Positions 24,542-33,738 of a stretch of 43,159 nucleotides of DNA are shown here, piece after piece (within the stretch, counting starts at the first letter, position 1; each line of letters starts with the position of its first letter). The position numbers were made by a program, and so were the translations under genes. This stretch comes from an uncultured Paracoccaceae bacterium. GTDB taxonomy: Bacteria > Pseudomonadota > Alphaproteobacteria > Rhodobacterales > Rhodobacteraceae. A model generated the notes under the pieces. That model was not told where the DNA came from. It worked only from the letters and a program-made list of their open reading frames with translations, and did not search any database. The stretch spans positions 1-43,159 of the forward strand of contig CAKZVL010000043.1 in the NCBI GenBank assembly GCA_937922155.1, in the 5' to 3' direction.

Positions 24542-24711
24542 GAATGCCTCACATCGAACTTATCATACAAGGGGAAATTGCGGCGTTGCAGCATTTATTT
24601 GCCCCGTCACGGTCGATTAACACTTATTCTTTAGGTTCGCTCCCACTGTTCCTCGACGTCCGGCGGTCGGCACTTTGGCCCCCTCCCAAGCCCACAGAAA
24701 GGCGAGATGCG

Positions 24712-25026
24712 ATGAAAATGCGAAATTGGAAGACAATGATTGGTGTATTCTGCCTCACGTTGGTGGCCAGTCAGGCAAGCGCGCAGAACCGACAATGTGC
24801 CGCGCATGACGCGCTGACAGAACGGTTGGCCAGCGGCTACGGCGAAAGCCGTCAGGCGATTGCAATGAACGCAGATAACAGCGTGCTTGAGGTATTTGCC
24901 TCCGCCGAAACCGGCACCTGGACTATCACAATCACCAAAGCGGGCGGTTTGACCTGCATCGTTGCAGCGGGCCAACACTATCAACACTTGGCCGAAGCGA
25001 TGCCCGTGGACGACAGCGGCGCCTAA
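24712..25026 (+). CDS. Small exported hypothetical protein
   Basis: This 104-residue protein has a clear signal peptide (cleavage near 'SQASA|QN'). The mature part has two Cys ('NRQCAAHD' and 'LTCIVAAGQHY'), probably bonded in the periplasm, with 'EVFASAETGTWTITITKAGGLTCIVAAG' between. This resembles small secreted proteins common in Rhodobacterales, but I know no name for it. I start at ATG 24712 (MKMRNWKTMIG), after a GGCGAG stretch; the track's long N-terminal extension is not protein-like. It is divergent from mcl2 and convergent with the TauE gene. Confidence 0.72.
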   Translation: MKMRNWKTMIGVFCLTLVASQASAQNRQCAAHDALTERLASGYGESRQAIAMNADNSVLEVFASAETGTWTITITKAGGLTCIVAAGQHYQHLAEAMPVDDSGA

Positions 25027-25031
25027 CGACG

Positions 25032-25787
25032 CTAATTCAGCCCAACCCACATCAGACGCAGGCCGGTCAGGGTGAGCAAGACATAGGTTATCGCAAAGAA
25101 CTGGCGTTCACTGACCCAACGATGTGCCCGAACGCCAAGCCATGTGCCAATCAGTGCAAACGGCGATAGCATCAGCGCCAATAGCAGCGTCTCTTTGGTG
25201 AACAGGCCAAGGGCGGCATAGGGCGGAAATTTCAGCAGATTGATAACCCAGAACACGAATACCGTCGTGGCCTGATATTGCAGCTTACTTATCCCCTGCC
25301 CCAGCAAGAACACCGCAACCGGCGGCCCGCCCGCATGACTGATGAACGAGGTAAAGCCAGCCGTTGCACCTGTGCCCAAAGCCGCAGGCGTGGAATAGGC
25401 CCAGTTGGCAACGTTCAACCAGCCGCGACCTTTGCTGAATTGATAGGCGACAAAAGCCAAACAAATCAGCCCAATCAGAATGCGAAAGACATCCGCAGGC
25501 ACAAAACTGATGATCAAGGCGGCAATCACGACACCCGGAACCGCACCAAGCGACAAATCGCGGACCGCGCGCGCGTCCCATTTGCCCCAATAGGCAGGTA
25601 AGGCCGCGACATCGACCAACATCAACAGTGGCAACATCACCGCCAAAGCGATTCCCGGCGGCAACACCAACGCAAGAATCGCCGACCCCGCAAATGCGGC
25701 CCCGGACCCAAAACCCCCTTTAGAAATCCCTGCAAAAAGGACAGCAGGGATGGCAAGAGCAAATAAGTTTAGGTCAAACGGGATCAC
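25032..25787 (-). CDS. TauE/SafE family permease (second)
   Basis: This 251-residue polytopic membrane protein is a shorter TauE/SafE member, with 'AGISKGGFGSGAAFAGSAILAL' near residue 20 and the second-half motif 'STPAALGTGATAGFTSFISHAGGPPVAVFLL'. It probably exports a small anion. It is not a close copy of the first TauE gene at 2.3 kb. The start is GTG at 25787 with a weak GAGA upstream. It is divergent from mdh, and a dyad at 25799-25820 lies just upstream of its start. Confidence 0.87.
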   Translation of the reverse strand: MIPFDLNLFALAIPAVLFAGISKGGFGSGAAFAGSAILALVLPPGIALAVMLPLLMLVDVAALPAYWGKWDARAVRDLSLGAVPGVVIAALIISFVPADVFRILIGLICLAFVAYQFSKGRGWLNVANWAYSTPAALGTGATAGFTSFISHAGGPPVAVFLLGQGISKLQYQATTVFVFWVINLLKFPPYAALGLFTKETLLLALMLSPFALIGTWLGVRAHRWVSERQFFAITYVLLTLTGLRLMWVGLN

Positions 25788-25798
25788 AACGTTCTCTG

Positions 25799-25820
25799 TT
25801 TAGAAATGATTAGTTCTAAA
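25799..25820. promoter_or_regulatory. TTTAGAA/TTCTAAA dyad upstream of the TauE gene and mdh
   Basis: TTTAGAA (25799-25805) and TTCTAAA (25814-25820) are perfect 7-bp arms separated by 8 bp, 12 bp before the TauE GTG start and 133 bp before mdh. The arms are those of the Irr iron-control element, but that element has a 3-bp spacer, so identity is doubtful. Confidence 0.4.
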
Positions 25821-25848
25821 GGGCTTTACAGGCCCCAAAGCCTCATGA

Positions 25849-26916
<1,068 letters not shown>

Positions 26917-26942
26917 GGACCTGATTTTCTGGAATTTCTAAT

Positions 26943-26969
26943 GGGCGTCCCAAGCGGGGCGCCCTTTTT
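26943..26969 (+). terminator. Intrinsic terminator of mdh
   Basis: GGGCGTCCC (26943-26951) pairs with GGGGCGCCC (26956-26964) with one G-U pair across the loop AAGC, followed by TTTTT (26965-26969). It starts 26 bp after the mdh stop. Confidence 0.85.
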
Positions 26970-26987
26970 GCTTGCATAATACAATTT

Positions 26988-27006
26988 ATGAACTATGTTC
27001 ATGAAC
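26988..27006. promoter_or_regulatory. ATGAAC-TAT-GTTCAT dyad upstream of the unknown exported protein
   Basis: A perfect 6-bp inverted repeat (26988-26993 and 26997-27002) is followed by another GAAC, which also makes the palindrome GTTCATGAAC. A possible promoter (TTGCAT, 16 bp, TATGTT) overlaps it, and the gene starts at 27030. The GAAC spacing (9 bp) does not fit the alphaproteobacterial LexA box (7 bp). Confidence 0.4.
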
Positions 27007-27029
27007 AATGATCAAAAATGGAGATTCTT

Positions 27030-28238
27030 ATGAAAACGCCTGCCCTTTTCTTTTCAATAACCTTTCTGGCCAGCGCTGCTGCGGCTGATGGCCATTACAG
27101 CGACTTATTCGCGGACCTTGGCCCCAGCGGAACCGCACAAACGCTGGCTATGATCGAAAACCCGACCCCATCGGATCAATTCGCCCTTGGCGGTGCACAC
27201 TTCCTGTCCGCACTCGAAGGGGCGATGCAAACGCGCTACGACTACGGGCTTGATGACATTGAAATGGCCCGCGACGTAGGAATACCGTTCCTGGGCCTAG
27301 GCATCGCGCCCAACCCAAAGCCCAAACCTTTTGACCCGACCGTTTTCGAAATGATCTTTGTCGACGCCTTGGCTGATTTAACGCTGGCCCACCAAACACT
27401 TGACCAGATCACTGATAGCGACGCCGTCGCTGTCCCTATTGACGTGAACACCTTATGGCTGGACATAAACCGCAACGCCCAACGGGACCCAGGCGAAGGA
27501 TTGGTTGAGGTCGCAGGCACGCAATTGTTCGCGATGGACGCAAGCGAGGACATCGCCTTACCCTCACTGCGCTTTGACACCGCCGACGCCGCGTGGCTTT
27601 CGGCCTATGCACATGTCCTTTCCGGGGTTTCCAACCTTATCCTCGCAACAGACGTGACAGAGGCGGTCAGCAAAACCCTGAGCGGCGGCGCGACTATGGA
27701 CGCCCTGCGCGGGCAAAGGGTAAATTTCGCAGGTTTCATCAGCGACAATGAATTACCGTGGATTGACGCCCTTGCCGCCTACATCGTCGCCATCGAAGGA
27801 CAGCCAGATCCGGCACGCACCCAAGCCGCACATGCAAACTTTCTAAACGCGATCGAAGACAACAAAACGTTCTGGGCTCGGCTGGACCAAGAAACCGACA
27901 ATGACGGCGAATTCATCCCCAATGAGCGCCAACAAAGCGCGACAGGCATCCCGTTCCCCGAAGGGATCGGTGACAGTTGGCAAGCGGTCCTTGCCGATGC
28001 CGAAGCCGTGTTAAAGGGCGATCTTTTGCTGCCGCATTGGCGCTTGGGCGACGGGGCTGGCCTGAACTATGCCAAGCTGATGCAAGACCCACCCGAAATC
28101 GACATCATCGGGCTCTTTCAAGGCTACACATTGGCGCCGTATGCGCAAAAGGGTCCCGTTGTCTCTTTCGACAGCCTTGATGCCTTTGATGAACTGACCC
28201 AAGGGAACAGCCCACTTTTCGCTGTAATCCTGAATTAA
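27030..28238 (+). CDS. Exported protein of unknown function with EF-hand-like loops
   Basis: This 402-residue protein has a signal peptide ending near 'ASAAAADG' and is probably periplasmic. The mature protein is acidic and alpha-helical in appearance. 'LWLDINRNAQRDPGEGL' fits an EF-hand calcium loop (D-x-N-x-N-x-x-x-D-x-x-E), and 'DQETDNDGEFIPNE' is a second similar loop. The C-terminus 'HWRLGDGAGLNYAKLMQDPPEIDIIGLFQGYTLAPYA' looks conserved, but I cannot name the family. ATG 27030 has GGAG 6 nt upstream and is preferred over the track's 27018. It lies between the mdh terminator and the sucC operator on the same strand. Confidence 0.75.
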   Translation: MKTPALFFSITFLASAAAADGHYSDLFADLGPSGTAQTLAMIENPTPSDQFALGGAHFLSALEGAMQTRYDYGLDDIEMARDVGIPFLGLGIAPNPKPKPFDPTVFEMIFVDALADLTLAHQTLDQITDSDAVAVPIDVNTLWLDINRNAQRDPGEGLVEVAGTQLFAMDASEDIALPSLRFDTADAAWLSAYAHVLSGVSNLILATDVTEAVSKTLSGGATMDALRGQRVNFAGFISDNELPWIDALAAYIVAIEGQPDPARTQAAHANFLNAIEDNKTFWARLDQETDNDGEFIPNERQQSATGIPFPEGIGDSWQAVLADAEAVLKGDLLLPHWRLGDGAGLNYAKLMQDPPEIDIIGLFQGYTLAPYAQKGPVVSFDSLDAFDELTQGNSPLFAVILN

Positions 28239-28265
28239 CCCCGATTCTCAGGCCTTCAACATGAG

Positions 28266-28300
28266 TTTGTGATCACACATTTTCGCGTGTGATCACAAAT
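28266..28300. promoter_or_regulatory. Twin GTGATCAC operator candidate upstream of sucC
   Basis: GTGATCAC cores at 28269-28276 and 28289-28296 are 20 bp apart, within TTTGTGATCACACA and CGTGTGATCACAAAT. The right-hand site shares the context CGTGTGATCACAAA with the right-hand site upstream of sdhC. The pair lies about 100-130 bp upstream of the sucC ATG. It is the same architecture as at sdhC and is proposed to bind the GntR/FCD protein of this window. Confidence 0.6.
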
Positions 28301-28396
28301 GTCGGAATTTCGAAGACCTCACGCAAATAAAAGTTTTTTGTTAGCGGTTTCTGTGCTTTGAAAGACTCAAATCTTTCCATTCTAAGGAACGCGATC

Positions 28397-29590
28397 ATGA
28401 ACATCCACGAATATCAGGCCAAAGCCCTTCTCGCCAGCTACGGCGCTCCAGTCAGTGACGGTCGTGCCGTCCTGAAAGCGGAAGACGCCAAAACAGCAGC
28501 AGGCGAAATGGATGGCCCGCTTTGGGTGGTCAAAGCACAGATCCACGCAGGTGGTCGCGGCAAAGGCAAATTCAAAGAAACCGACGCAGGCGATGCAGGC
28601 GGCGTGCGCCTGACAAAATCCGTCGAAGAAGCCGCAAGCGAAGCGAAAAAAATGCTGGGCCGCACATTGGTCACGCATCAAACAGGACCTGCGGGCAAGC
28701 AAGTGAACCGCGTCTATATCGAAGACGGCTCCGGCATCGAAACCGAAATGTACCTCGCCTTATTGGTGGATCGCCAAACAAGCCGCGTTGGTTTTGTGGT
28801 CTCTACCGAAGGCGGGATGGACATCGAAGAAGTCGCCGAAAAGACACCAGAAAAAATCCTGAACTTCACCGTCGATCCGGCAACAGGGTACCAACCTTAC
28901 CACGGCCGCCGCGTCGCCTTTGCCCTCGGACTTGAAGGGCAGCAGGTCAAACAATGCGTCAAACTGATGGGCCAATTGTTCAAAGCCTTCATGGAAAAAG
29001 ACATGGAGATGCTGGAAATTAACCCGCTGATCGTCACCGACAAAGGCGACCTCAAGGTGTTGGACGCCAAAGTCAGCTTTGATGGCAACGCGGTCTACCG
29101 CCACGCCGACATTGCCGCCCTGCGCGACGAAACCGAAGAAGACCCAAAAGAGCTTGCCGCGTCCAAATTCGATTTGAACTACATCGCGCTGGACGGTGAA
29201 ATCGGCTGCATGGTCAACGGTGCTGGCCTCGCCATGGCGACAATGGACATCATCAAGCTTTATGGCGCTGAACCTGCCAACTTCCTTGACGTGGGCGGCG
29301 GTGCAACAACGGAAAAAGTGACCGAAGCGTTCAAGATCATCACCTCTGACCCGCAGGTCAAAGGCATCTTGGTCAACATCTTTGGCGGCATCATGCGCTG
29401 CGACGTCATCGCCGAAGGTGTGATCGCCGCGGTGAAAGAAGTCGGCCTCAAGGTCCCATTGGTTGTGCGCCTCGAAGGAACGAATGTCGAAAAAGGCAAA
29501 GACATCATCAATAACTCCGACGTCGATGTGATCGCCGCTGACGATCTCAAAGATGGCGCAGAAAAAATCGTGAAAGCCGTAAAAGGCTAA
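28397..29590 (+). CDS. sucC: Succinyl-CoA synthetase, beta subunit (ADP-forming)
   Basis: This 397-residue ATP-grasp subunit forms, with SucD, the enzyme that converts succinyl-CoA to succinate with formation of ATP. It starts '[22 protein letters not shown]' and has '[18 protein letters not shown]', '[23 protein letters not shown]' and '[16 protein letters not shown]', all family signatures. The correct start is ATG 28397, with AAGGA upstream; the track's 28358 start is too long. It is the first suc gene, but two small lipoprotein genes and a strong terminator separate it from sucD, which is unusual. Confidence 0.98.
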   Translation: MNIHEYQAKALLASYGAPVSDGRAVLKAEDAKTAAGEMDGPLWVVKAQIHAGGRGKGKFKETDAGDAGGVRLTKSVEEAASEAKKMLGRTLVTHQTGPAGKQVNRVYIEDGSGIETEMYLALLVDRQTSRVGFVVSTEGGMDIEEVAEKTPEKILNFTVDPATGYQPYHGRRVAFALGLEGQQVKQCVKLMGQLFKAFMEKDMEMLEINPLIVTDKGDLKVLDAKVSFDGNAVYRHADIAALRDETEEDPKELAASKFDLNYIALDGEIGCMVNGAGLAMATMDIIKLYGAEPANFLDVGGGATTEKVTEAFKIITSDPQVKGILVNIFGGIMRCDVIAEGVIAAVKEVGLKVPLVVRLEGTNVEKGKDIINNSDVDVIAADDLKDGAEKIVKAVKG

Positions 29591-29599
29591 TGTCCAAGC

Positions 29600-29620
29600 G
29601 GGGCCGAAAAGCCCCCTTTT
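29600..29620 (+). terminator. Weak terminator or attenuator after sucC
   Basis: GGGGC (29600-29604), loop CGAAAA, GCCCC (29611-29615), then CTTTT. It begins 10 bp after the sucC stop. The short stem and T-tract suggest partial termination only. Confidence 0.55.
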
Positions 29621-29790
29621 ACCCTTACAATCCCGCCGCAAACGCAATGAAAACACGCAAAAACAGCCGACACCAAAAAAACACAGTATGAACATACCTA
29701 ATCTCAACTTATCCGCCATACGAATGGACGAATGCAGTGCGCAGCTGGCGCCACTGTCGGTTTTGTCCGTTCAACGGAAGGAGTATGAAG

Positions 29791-29985
29791 ATGAAATATG
29801 GTCTATCACTGATTGCGGCACTCAGCTTGTCGGCTTGCCTGGGATCAAGCAACGGTGCAGAGGTTTCACGCGCCGCGAGCGGGATCAACACTTGCGCACA
29901 TTTGGGCGGAATGGCGGGCGACTACATGCAGGGCACCAACCTGCGTTGCGGCCCACAAGCGGAACTGCCTTACACCCTCAAGTAA
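29791..29985 (+). CDS. Small lipoprotein between sucC and sucD
   Basis: This 64-residue protein starts at ATG 29791 with AAGGAG 7 nt upstream; the ATG at 29785 lies too close to that ribosome site. It has a signal peptide with lipobox 'SLSACLGS'. The mature part, 'SSNGAEVSRAASGINTCAHLGGMAGDYMQGTNLRCGP', contains two Cys that may pair. I know no named family. A strong terminator lies 30 bp downstream. Its 200-bp upstream gap holds the sucC attenuator and nothing else I can identify, so it probably has its own promoter. Confidence 0.72.
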   Translation: MKYGLSLIAALSLSACLGSSNGAEVSRAASGINTCAHLGGMAGDYMQGTNLRCGPQAELPYTLK

Positions 29986-30014
29986 GCCGCGACCCACTCA
30001 ATAACCTAATTCAT

Positions 30015-30051
30015 AAAAGCCGCCCGTTTGCATCAAACGGGGCGGCTTTTT
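30015..30051 (+). terminator. Strong intrinsic terminator inside the suc region
   Basis: AAGCCGCCCGTTTG (30017-30030) pairs with CAAACGGGGCGGCTT (from 30034) with one bulged G and a 3-nt loop, and the stem runs into TTTTT. It separates sucC and the small lipoprotein from the next lipoprotein and sucD. Confidence 0.88.
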
Positions 30052-30094
30052 GCGATCTTGGAACGAAAGCTCTCAAATCAAAAGGAGCCTCGAA

Positions 30095-30586
30095 ATGCGG
30101 TTGATACCGAGCCTCGCAATCTGTGCCACCGCGGCATTGTCCGCTTGCGCCACGACCACAACAGGGCCAGCAACACCTACAATTTTTGCGCAAATGCCTG
30201 CATCCAATCCCTCCGCTGGACCCGGCCCAGAGGAACCCACGCCCGCAATTGCTGGCGAAACCTTTGGGAAAGCTTGCCTTGCAGCTCAGCCAACATACCA
30301 AAACACACCCACTGCACTGGCCCGTCTCGGCTTTGTCCAAAACACAAGCACAGCCGCATATCACAGCGCGCGCTACAATATGACCGTCAAACTTGTTGAT
30401 CGCCCAAACAACATCGAATGTTCCGTCATTTTTGCTGGCGACGATTCCGACCGCGAAGCGCTGGGTCGCGCCTTTGGCGAAGCGGCCGCAGCAAACGGAA
30501 ATGGAAACAGCGTCGACGTTGGACTGCGCTTTCAGCCGTTTGGCAACTTTACCTATATCAACGCACGTATCGTATCACCGAAGTAA
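30095..30586 (+). CDS. Putative lipoprotein upstream of sucD
   Basis: This 163-residue protein starts at ATG 30095, with AAAAGGAG upstream, and has lipobox 'ALSACATTT'. After a Pro/Gly/Thr-rich linker it has a compact domain: 'GETFGKACLAAQPTYQNTPTALARLGFVQNTSTAAYHSARYNMTVKLVDRPNNIECSVIFAGDD' with two Cys, ending 'GLRFQPFGNFTYINARIVSPK'. I do not recognise the family; it resembles small periplasmic proteins with an N-terminal lipid anchor. It ends 11 bp before sucD, so sucD is probably transcribed from a promoter ahead of this gene. Confidence 0.72.
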   Translation: MRLIPSLAICATAALSACATTTTGPATPTIFAQMPASNPSAGPGPEEPTPAIAGETFGKACLAAQPTYQNTPTALARLGFVQNTSTAAYHSARYNMTVKLVDRPNNIECSVIFAGDDSDREALGRAFGEAAAANGNGNSVDVGLRFQPFGNFTYINARIVSPK

Positions 30587-30597
30587 GGACCTGAAAC

Positions 30598-31479
30598 ATG
30601 GCAATTCTTGTCGACGAAACCACCAAAGTTATCTGCCAAGGCCTTACCGGCTCACAAGGCACCTTCCACTCGGAACAGGCGATTGCCTATGGCACGAAAA
30701 TGGTTGGCGGGGTCACCCCCGGCAAAGGCGGGCAAGTGCATCTTGATCTGCCGATCTTCAACTCTGTTCACGAAGCAAAAGCCAAGACCGAGGCAAACGC
30801 CTCTGTCATTTATGTCCCGCCACCCTTTGCCGCGGATTCCATCCTCGAAGCGATTGACGCTGAAATGGAATTGATCATCTGCATCACCGAAGGCATCCCG
30901 GTGCTAGATATGATGTCGGTCAAACGTGCATTGGAAGGGTCCGCCTCGCGGCTCATTGGCCCGAACTGCCCCGGTATCATCACGCCCGACGCCTGCAAAA
31001 TCGGCATCATGCCCGGACACATTCACAAACGCGGGAGCGTGGGTGTCGTTTCCCGCTCTGGCACATTAACCTATGAAGCTGTGAAACAGACGTCTGACAG
31101 CGGCCTCGGCCAATCCACCGCCGTGGGTATCGGCGGCGACCCGATCAAGGGGACAGAACACATCGACGTGCTGGATATGTTTTTGGACGACGACGAAACG
31201 CATTCCATCATCATGATCGGCGAAATCGGCGGATCCGCCGAAGAAGAAGCCGCAGAATTCCTTGCTGAACAAAAGAAAAAGGGCCGTTGGAAGCCCGTCG
31301 CCGGTTTCATCGCCGGACGCACCGCCCCTCCCGGCCGCCGCATGGGCCACGCTGGTGCCATCGTCGCTGGTGGGAAAGGCGACGCAGAAAGCAAGATCGA
31401 AGCGATGAAATCCGCAGGGATCATCGTCGCCGACAGCCCCGCGACGCTTGGCGAAGCTGTGCTGAAAGCGATCGGGTAA
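30598..31479 (+). CDS. sucD: Succinyl-CoA synthetase, alpha subunit
   Basis: This 293-residue subunit has the CoA-binding Rossmann domain ('[35 protein letters not shown]') and the ligase domain with the phosphorylated His in '[11 protein letters not shown]' near residue 249. '[12 protein letters not shown]' and '[12 protein letters not shown]' are the other family signatures. With SucC it makes ATP from succinyl-CoA. Its ATG follows GTAAGGACC. It is 11 bp downstream of the lipoprotein gene, on the far side of a strong terminator from sucC, so the two subunits may not share one transcript. Confidence 0.98.
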   Translation: MAILVDETTKVICQGLTGSQGTFHSEQAIAYGTKMVGGVTPGKGGQVHLDLPIFNSVHEAKAKTEANASVIYVPPPFAADSILEAIDAEMELIICITEGIPVLDMMSVKRALEGSASRLIGPNCPGIITPDACKIGIMPGHIHKRGSVGVVSRSGTLTYEAVKQTSDSGLGQSTAVGIGGDPIKGTEHIDVLDMFLDDDETHSIIMIGEIGGSAEEEAAEFLAEQKKKGRWKPVAGFIAGRTAPPGRRMGHAGAIVAGGKGDAESKIEAMKSAGIIVADSPATLGEAVLKAIG

Positions 31480-31525
31480 GAAATATAATCAGCCAGCACG
31501 TGGGGGCATGCATAAGGATCGAACA

Positions 31526-31612
31526 ATGAAAGTTCTACTTTCCAAACGACATGCGACATTGACCAAAACTTTGGCGTCCCCACTTATGGCACAGAAGGGC
31601 ACACACTCATGA
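31526..31612 (+). CDS. Possible 28-codon leader ORF coupled to a sulfotransferase
   Basis: ATG 31526 has AAGGA 7 nt upstream and opens 28 codons (begins 'MKVLLSKRHATLTKTLASP', basic) that stop at 31612, overlapping the ATG of the sulfotransferase as ATGA. It is too short for the track. It could be a leader peptide that couples translation. There is no comparative evidence. Confidence 0.3.
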   Translation: MKVLLSKRHATLTKTLASPLMAQKGTHS

Positions 31613-32529
31613 AACACGTTATGATCGTGGGCACGGGCCGTTCCGGATCAAACCGGCTTTTGGATATTTTGGACGTTCACGAAACGACCAATTGCCGAAA
31701 CGAAATCCACCGCTTTGATACCCCCGTTGGCAAATTGTCACGTGTTGAAAAAGCAGACGCGGATCAGATCACGCCGGACGTCTGGAATGACGCGGTTGCA
31801 CAAGCAGAATTGCGCCAATCCATCGACGATCGCAAAACCCTTGTGGGCAAGTCTTTTACCAACAGCTTGGCCCCAGTCGCCTATCGTTTGGTGCACCACA
31901 CAAAACTACGTCACCTGTTGTGGAGCCGTCAGGAAGAATGGGACATTCCCGGTTTTGCCTTGGCGAAAGACGCAAAAGCCCTCCCCGTCTTTAAGGTGTT
32001 GGGCCGCCACGATTCATTGGTCGCTATTCACAAGCACCTGCCAGAACAATCTATCCTGCACGTTATTCGTGATCCGCGTGCCTATCTCAAATCTTGGTGG
32101 AACCGTCTCGTCCTACAACAGGACGGCGCAGAGGGCATTTATCCAAAGGTCAAGGAAATCATCAGCGATACGCTTCGCGAACATGACCAGCCGCCAATGG
32201 CAGACGACTTTGATCTGGCCGAACTCTTGCGCGGCGAACTTTGGATATTGCGCGAACGCCACGCCTATCTGAACACAGCGTTTAGAGAGTCAAACCGTTA
32301 CGACATTTTCCCGTATGAGGACACCAGCGCCAATCCCGTCGCAGATGGCGAACGCGCCTTTGCGTTGGCCGGTCTCACCATGACGGATACCCATCGTGAT
32401 CGGATCGCGCAGCAAAAGAACACGCTTTTTGCCAAAGCCCATTCAGACACCTTGGACAAAGACCTTGTTGAAAAACAAGTGAAAGCGGTCCTGCACGATA
32501 GCCCCGTTTTTGAACGATATCTGGCCTGA
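31609..32529 (+). CDS. Sulfotransferase family protein (first)
   Basis: This 306-residue protein has the PAPS-binding P-loop-like 5' motif 'MIVGTGRSGSNRLLDIL' at the N-terminus and the 3'-phosphate motif 'ILHVIRDPRAYLKSWWNRL' near residue 150. It would transfer sulfate from PAPS to an unknown acceptor, possibly a surface glycan or lipid. A GAAGGG ribosome site precedes the ATG. It follows sucD by 129 bp and converges with a second, only distantly similar sulfotransferase. The pair divides sucD from sucA. Confidence 0.82.
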   Translation: MKHVMIVGTGRSGSNRLLDILDVHETTNCRNEIHRFDTPVGKLSRVEKADADQITPDVWNDAVAQAELRQSIDDRKTLVGKSFTNSLAPVAYRLVHHTKLRHLLWSRQEEWDIPGFALAKDAKALPVFKVLGRHDSLVAIHKHLPEQSILHVIRDPRAYLKSWWNRLVLQQDGAEGIYPKVKEIISDTLREHDQPPMADDFDLAELLRGELWILRERHAYLNTAFRESNRYDIFPYEDTSANPVADGERAFALAGLTMTDTHRDRIAQQKNTLFAKAHSDTLDKDLVEKQVKAVLHDSPVFERYLA

Positions 32530-32662
32530 GCAAACCCAAAAGCCGATGAAACCTACAATGCAAAAGTCACATTAGGAAACAACGAACAGGATGGGAGCGA
32601 TCCAAAACATTAGCGTCACGACCTCTCCGGTCACCGGGCAGCGGCCCTGCGTTTGGCAGGAC

Positions 32663-33571
32663 TCATTCGCCGCGCGCCAGACGCCAATGTTCAGTGGAAA
32701 TGTCGGGGTGCGCCTCACAGGCCGCAATCTCGTCCGCCAAAAGGTCGCGCACCATGGTCAGTTCCCCTTGAGTGGCCGTGTAGGACGTTTGGTTCGCCTT
32801 GCTCGCCACGTTCCAGATCATCGGGCGCAACGCTTTGGGCACAACCACCCGCAGCGCGGATTTCAAACGCTCAGATTTCAACATACTGGACAAAACCGTA
32901 CTCCGCGGAACGTGGCTCTTGTTCAGATGCGCCGCCGGTTCAGCAATATCCATGGAGGGCAGTCCGATGAAGTCTGTGATTTTATCGACACCCGCACCGT
33001 CCTGATGCAGCGTATGGAAATCCAAAACCAGAAAATCATCGCCGAACAGCGCCCGGTACTTGCTGATTTGCGCCGCATAGGTACTCCGCTTGATATGGCG
33101 GAACAGCGGATGCATGGATTTGGCGGTGCGCTCTGCCTCGGCGGCAAGCGATTGTTCCAAACTGCCCGACTGCATGCCATCGCGCAGCGTATGCTGAAAT
33201 TCAGAAACGATGCGGGCAACGGGATCGCGCAGAATGGCCACGACCTTAACCGTGTGCTCCTTGGCAAAGTCAGCAATCAACTGCGGCGAGGCATCGCAAG
33301 ACAGATAATCGGTGGACGCATCCAAACGCCACGGCGTTGTTGGCTTGTAATCAAACGATCGGTCATAGGCCGCAAAATCGCTTTGATGTTGCTCCTTCAA
33401 ACCATCACACACCGGGCCCGTCCAATCCTCTTTGCGATAGTCCGTGAAAAACAGCGGCTCTTTGGTGCTGGACATCGTGATCTGATCAGACCGGTTAAGC
33501 CTGTTGGCAATGCTCGTGGTCCCGGCCTTCGGCGCACCAATAATGAACAGATAGCTTGGCTTGGTCGTCAT
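32663..33571 (-). CDS. Sulfotransferase domain protein (second)
   Basis: This 302-residue protein has 'SYLFIIGAPKAGTTSIANRL' (5'-phosphosulfate loop) at residues 6-25, 'KEPLFF', and 'VVAILRDPVARIVSEFQHTLRDGM' (3'-phosphate loop) near residue 110, the layout of heparan-sulfate-type sulfotransferases. The acceptor is unknown. It is divergent from sucA across 167 bp and convergent with the first sulfotransferase. A 383-codon ORF on the plus strand across this gene is a shadow. Confidence 0.85.
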   Translation of the reverse strand: MTTKPSYLFIIGAPKAGTTSIANRLNRSDQITMSSTKEPLFFTDYRKEDWTGPVCDGLKEQHQSDFAAYDRSFDYKPTTPWRLDASTDYLSCDASPQLIADFAKEHTVKVVAILRDPVARIVSEFQHTLRDGMQSGSLEQSLAAEAERTAKSMHPLFRHIKRSTYAAQISKYRALFGDDFLVLDFHTLHQDGAGVDKITDFIGLPSMDIAEPAAHLNKSHVPRSTVLSSMLKSERLKSALRVVVPKALRPMIWNVASKANQTSYTATQGELTMVRDLLADEIAACEAHPDISTEHWRLARGE

Positions 33572-33738
33572 GAATCATTCCCTAGTGCTTGGCGCAAAAT
33601 CGAACAATTGACGACAGATTGCAACGAGATAGCAAAAGCTCACGCAACGTCGCCCCCAGTAATGCTCAAACACGCAAAGCCCGGCCAAATTTTAGTCAAA
33701 CCTCAAATCCACCAGCGAACACAGTGTCAGGAAGCCTC

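Noticed and set aside
24589-24604. GCATTTATTT shared by the ecm and mcl2 upstream regions
   Set aside because: It is a single AT-rich 10-mer in opposite orientation relative to the EMC genes; too weak to claim a shared site.
25799-25820. Irr (ICE) box identity of the TTTAGAA dyad
   Set aside because: The known element has a 3-bp spacer; this one has 8 bp, so I kept it only as an unnamed dyad.
26988-27006. LexA box upstream of the 402-residue protein
   Set aside because: The alphaproteobacterial LexA site needs GTTC/GAAC direct repeats with 7-bp spacing; here the direct spacing is 9 bp.
28760-29719. 319-codon ORF antisense to sucC
   Set aside because: It is a frame shadow of a strongly conserved gene, with low-complexity Phe/Asp/His composition and no ribosome site.
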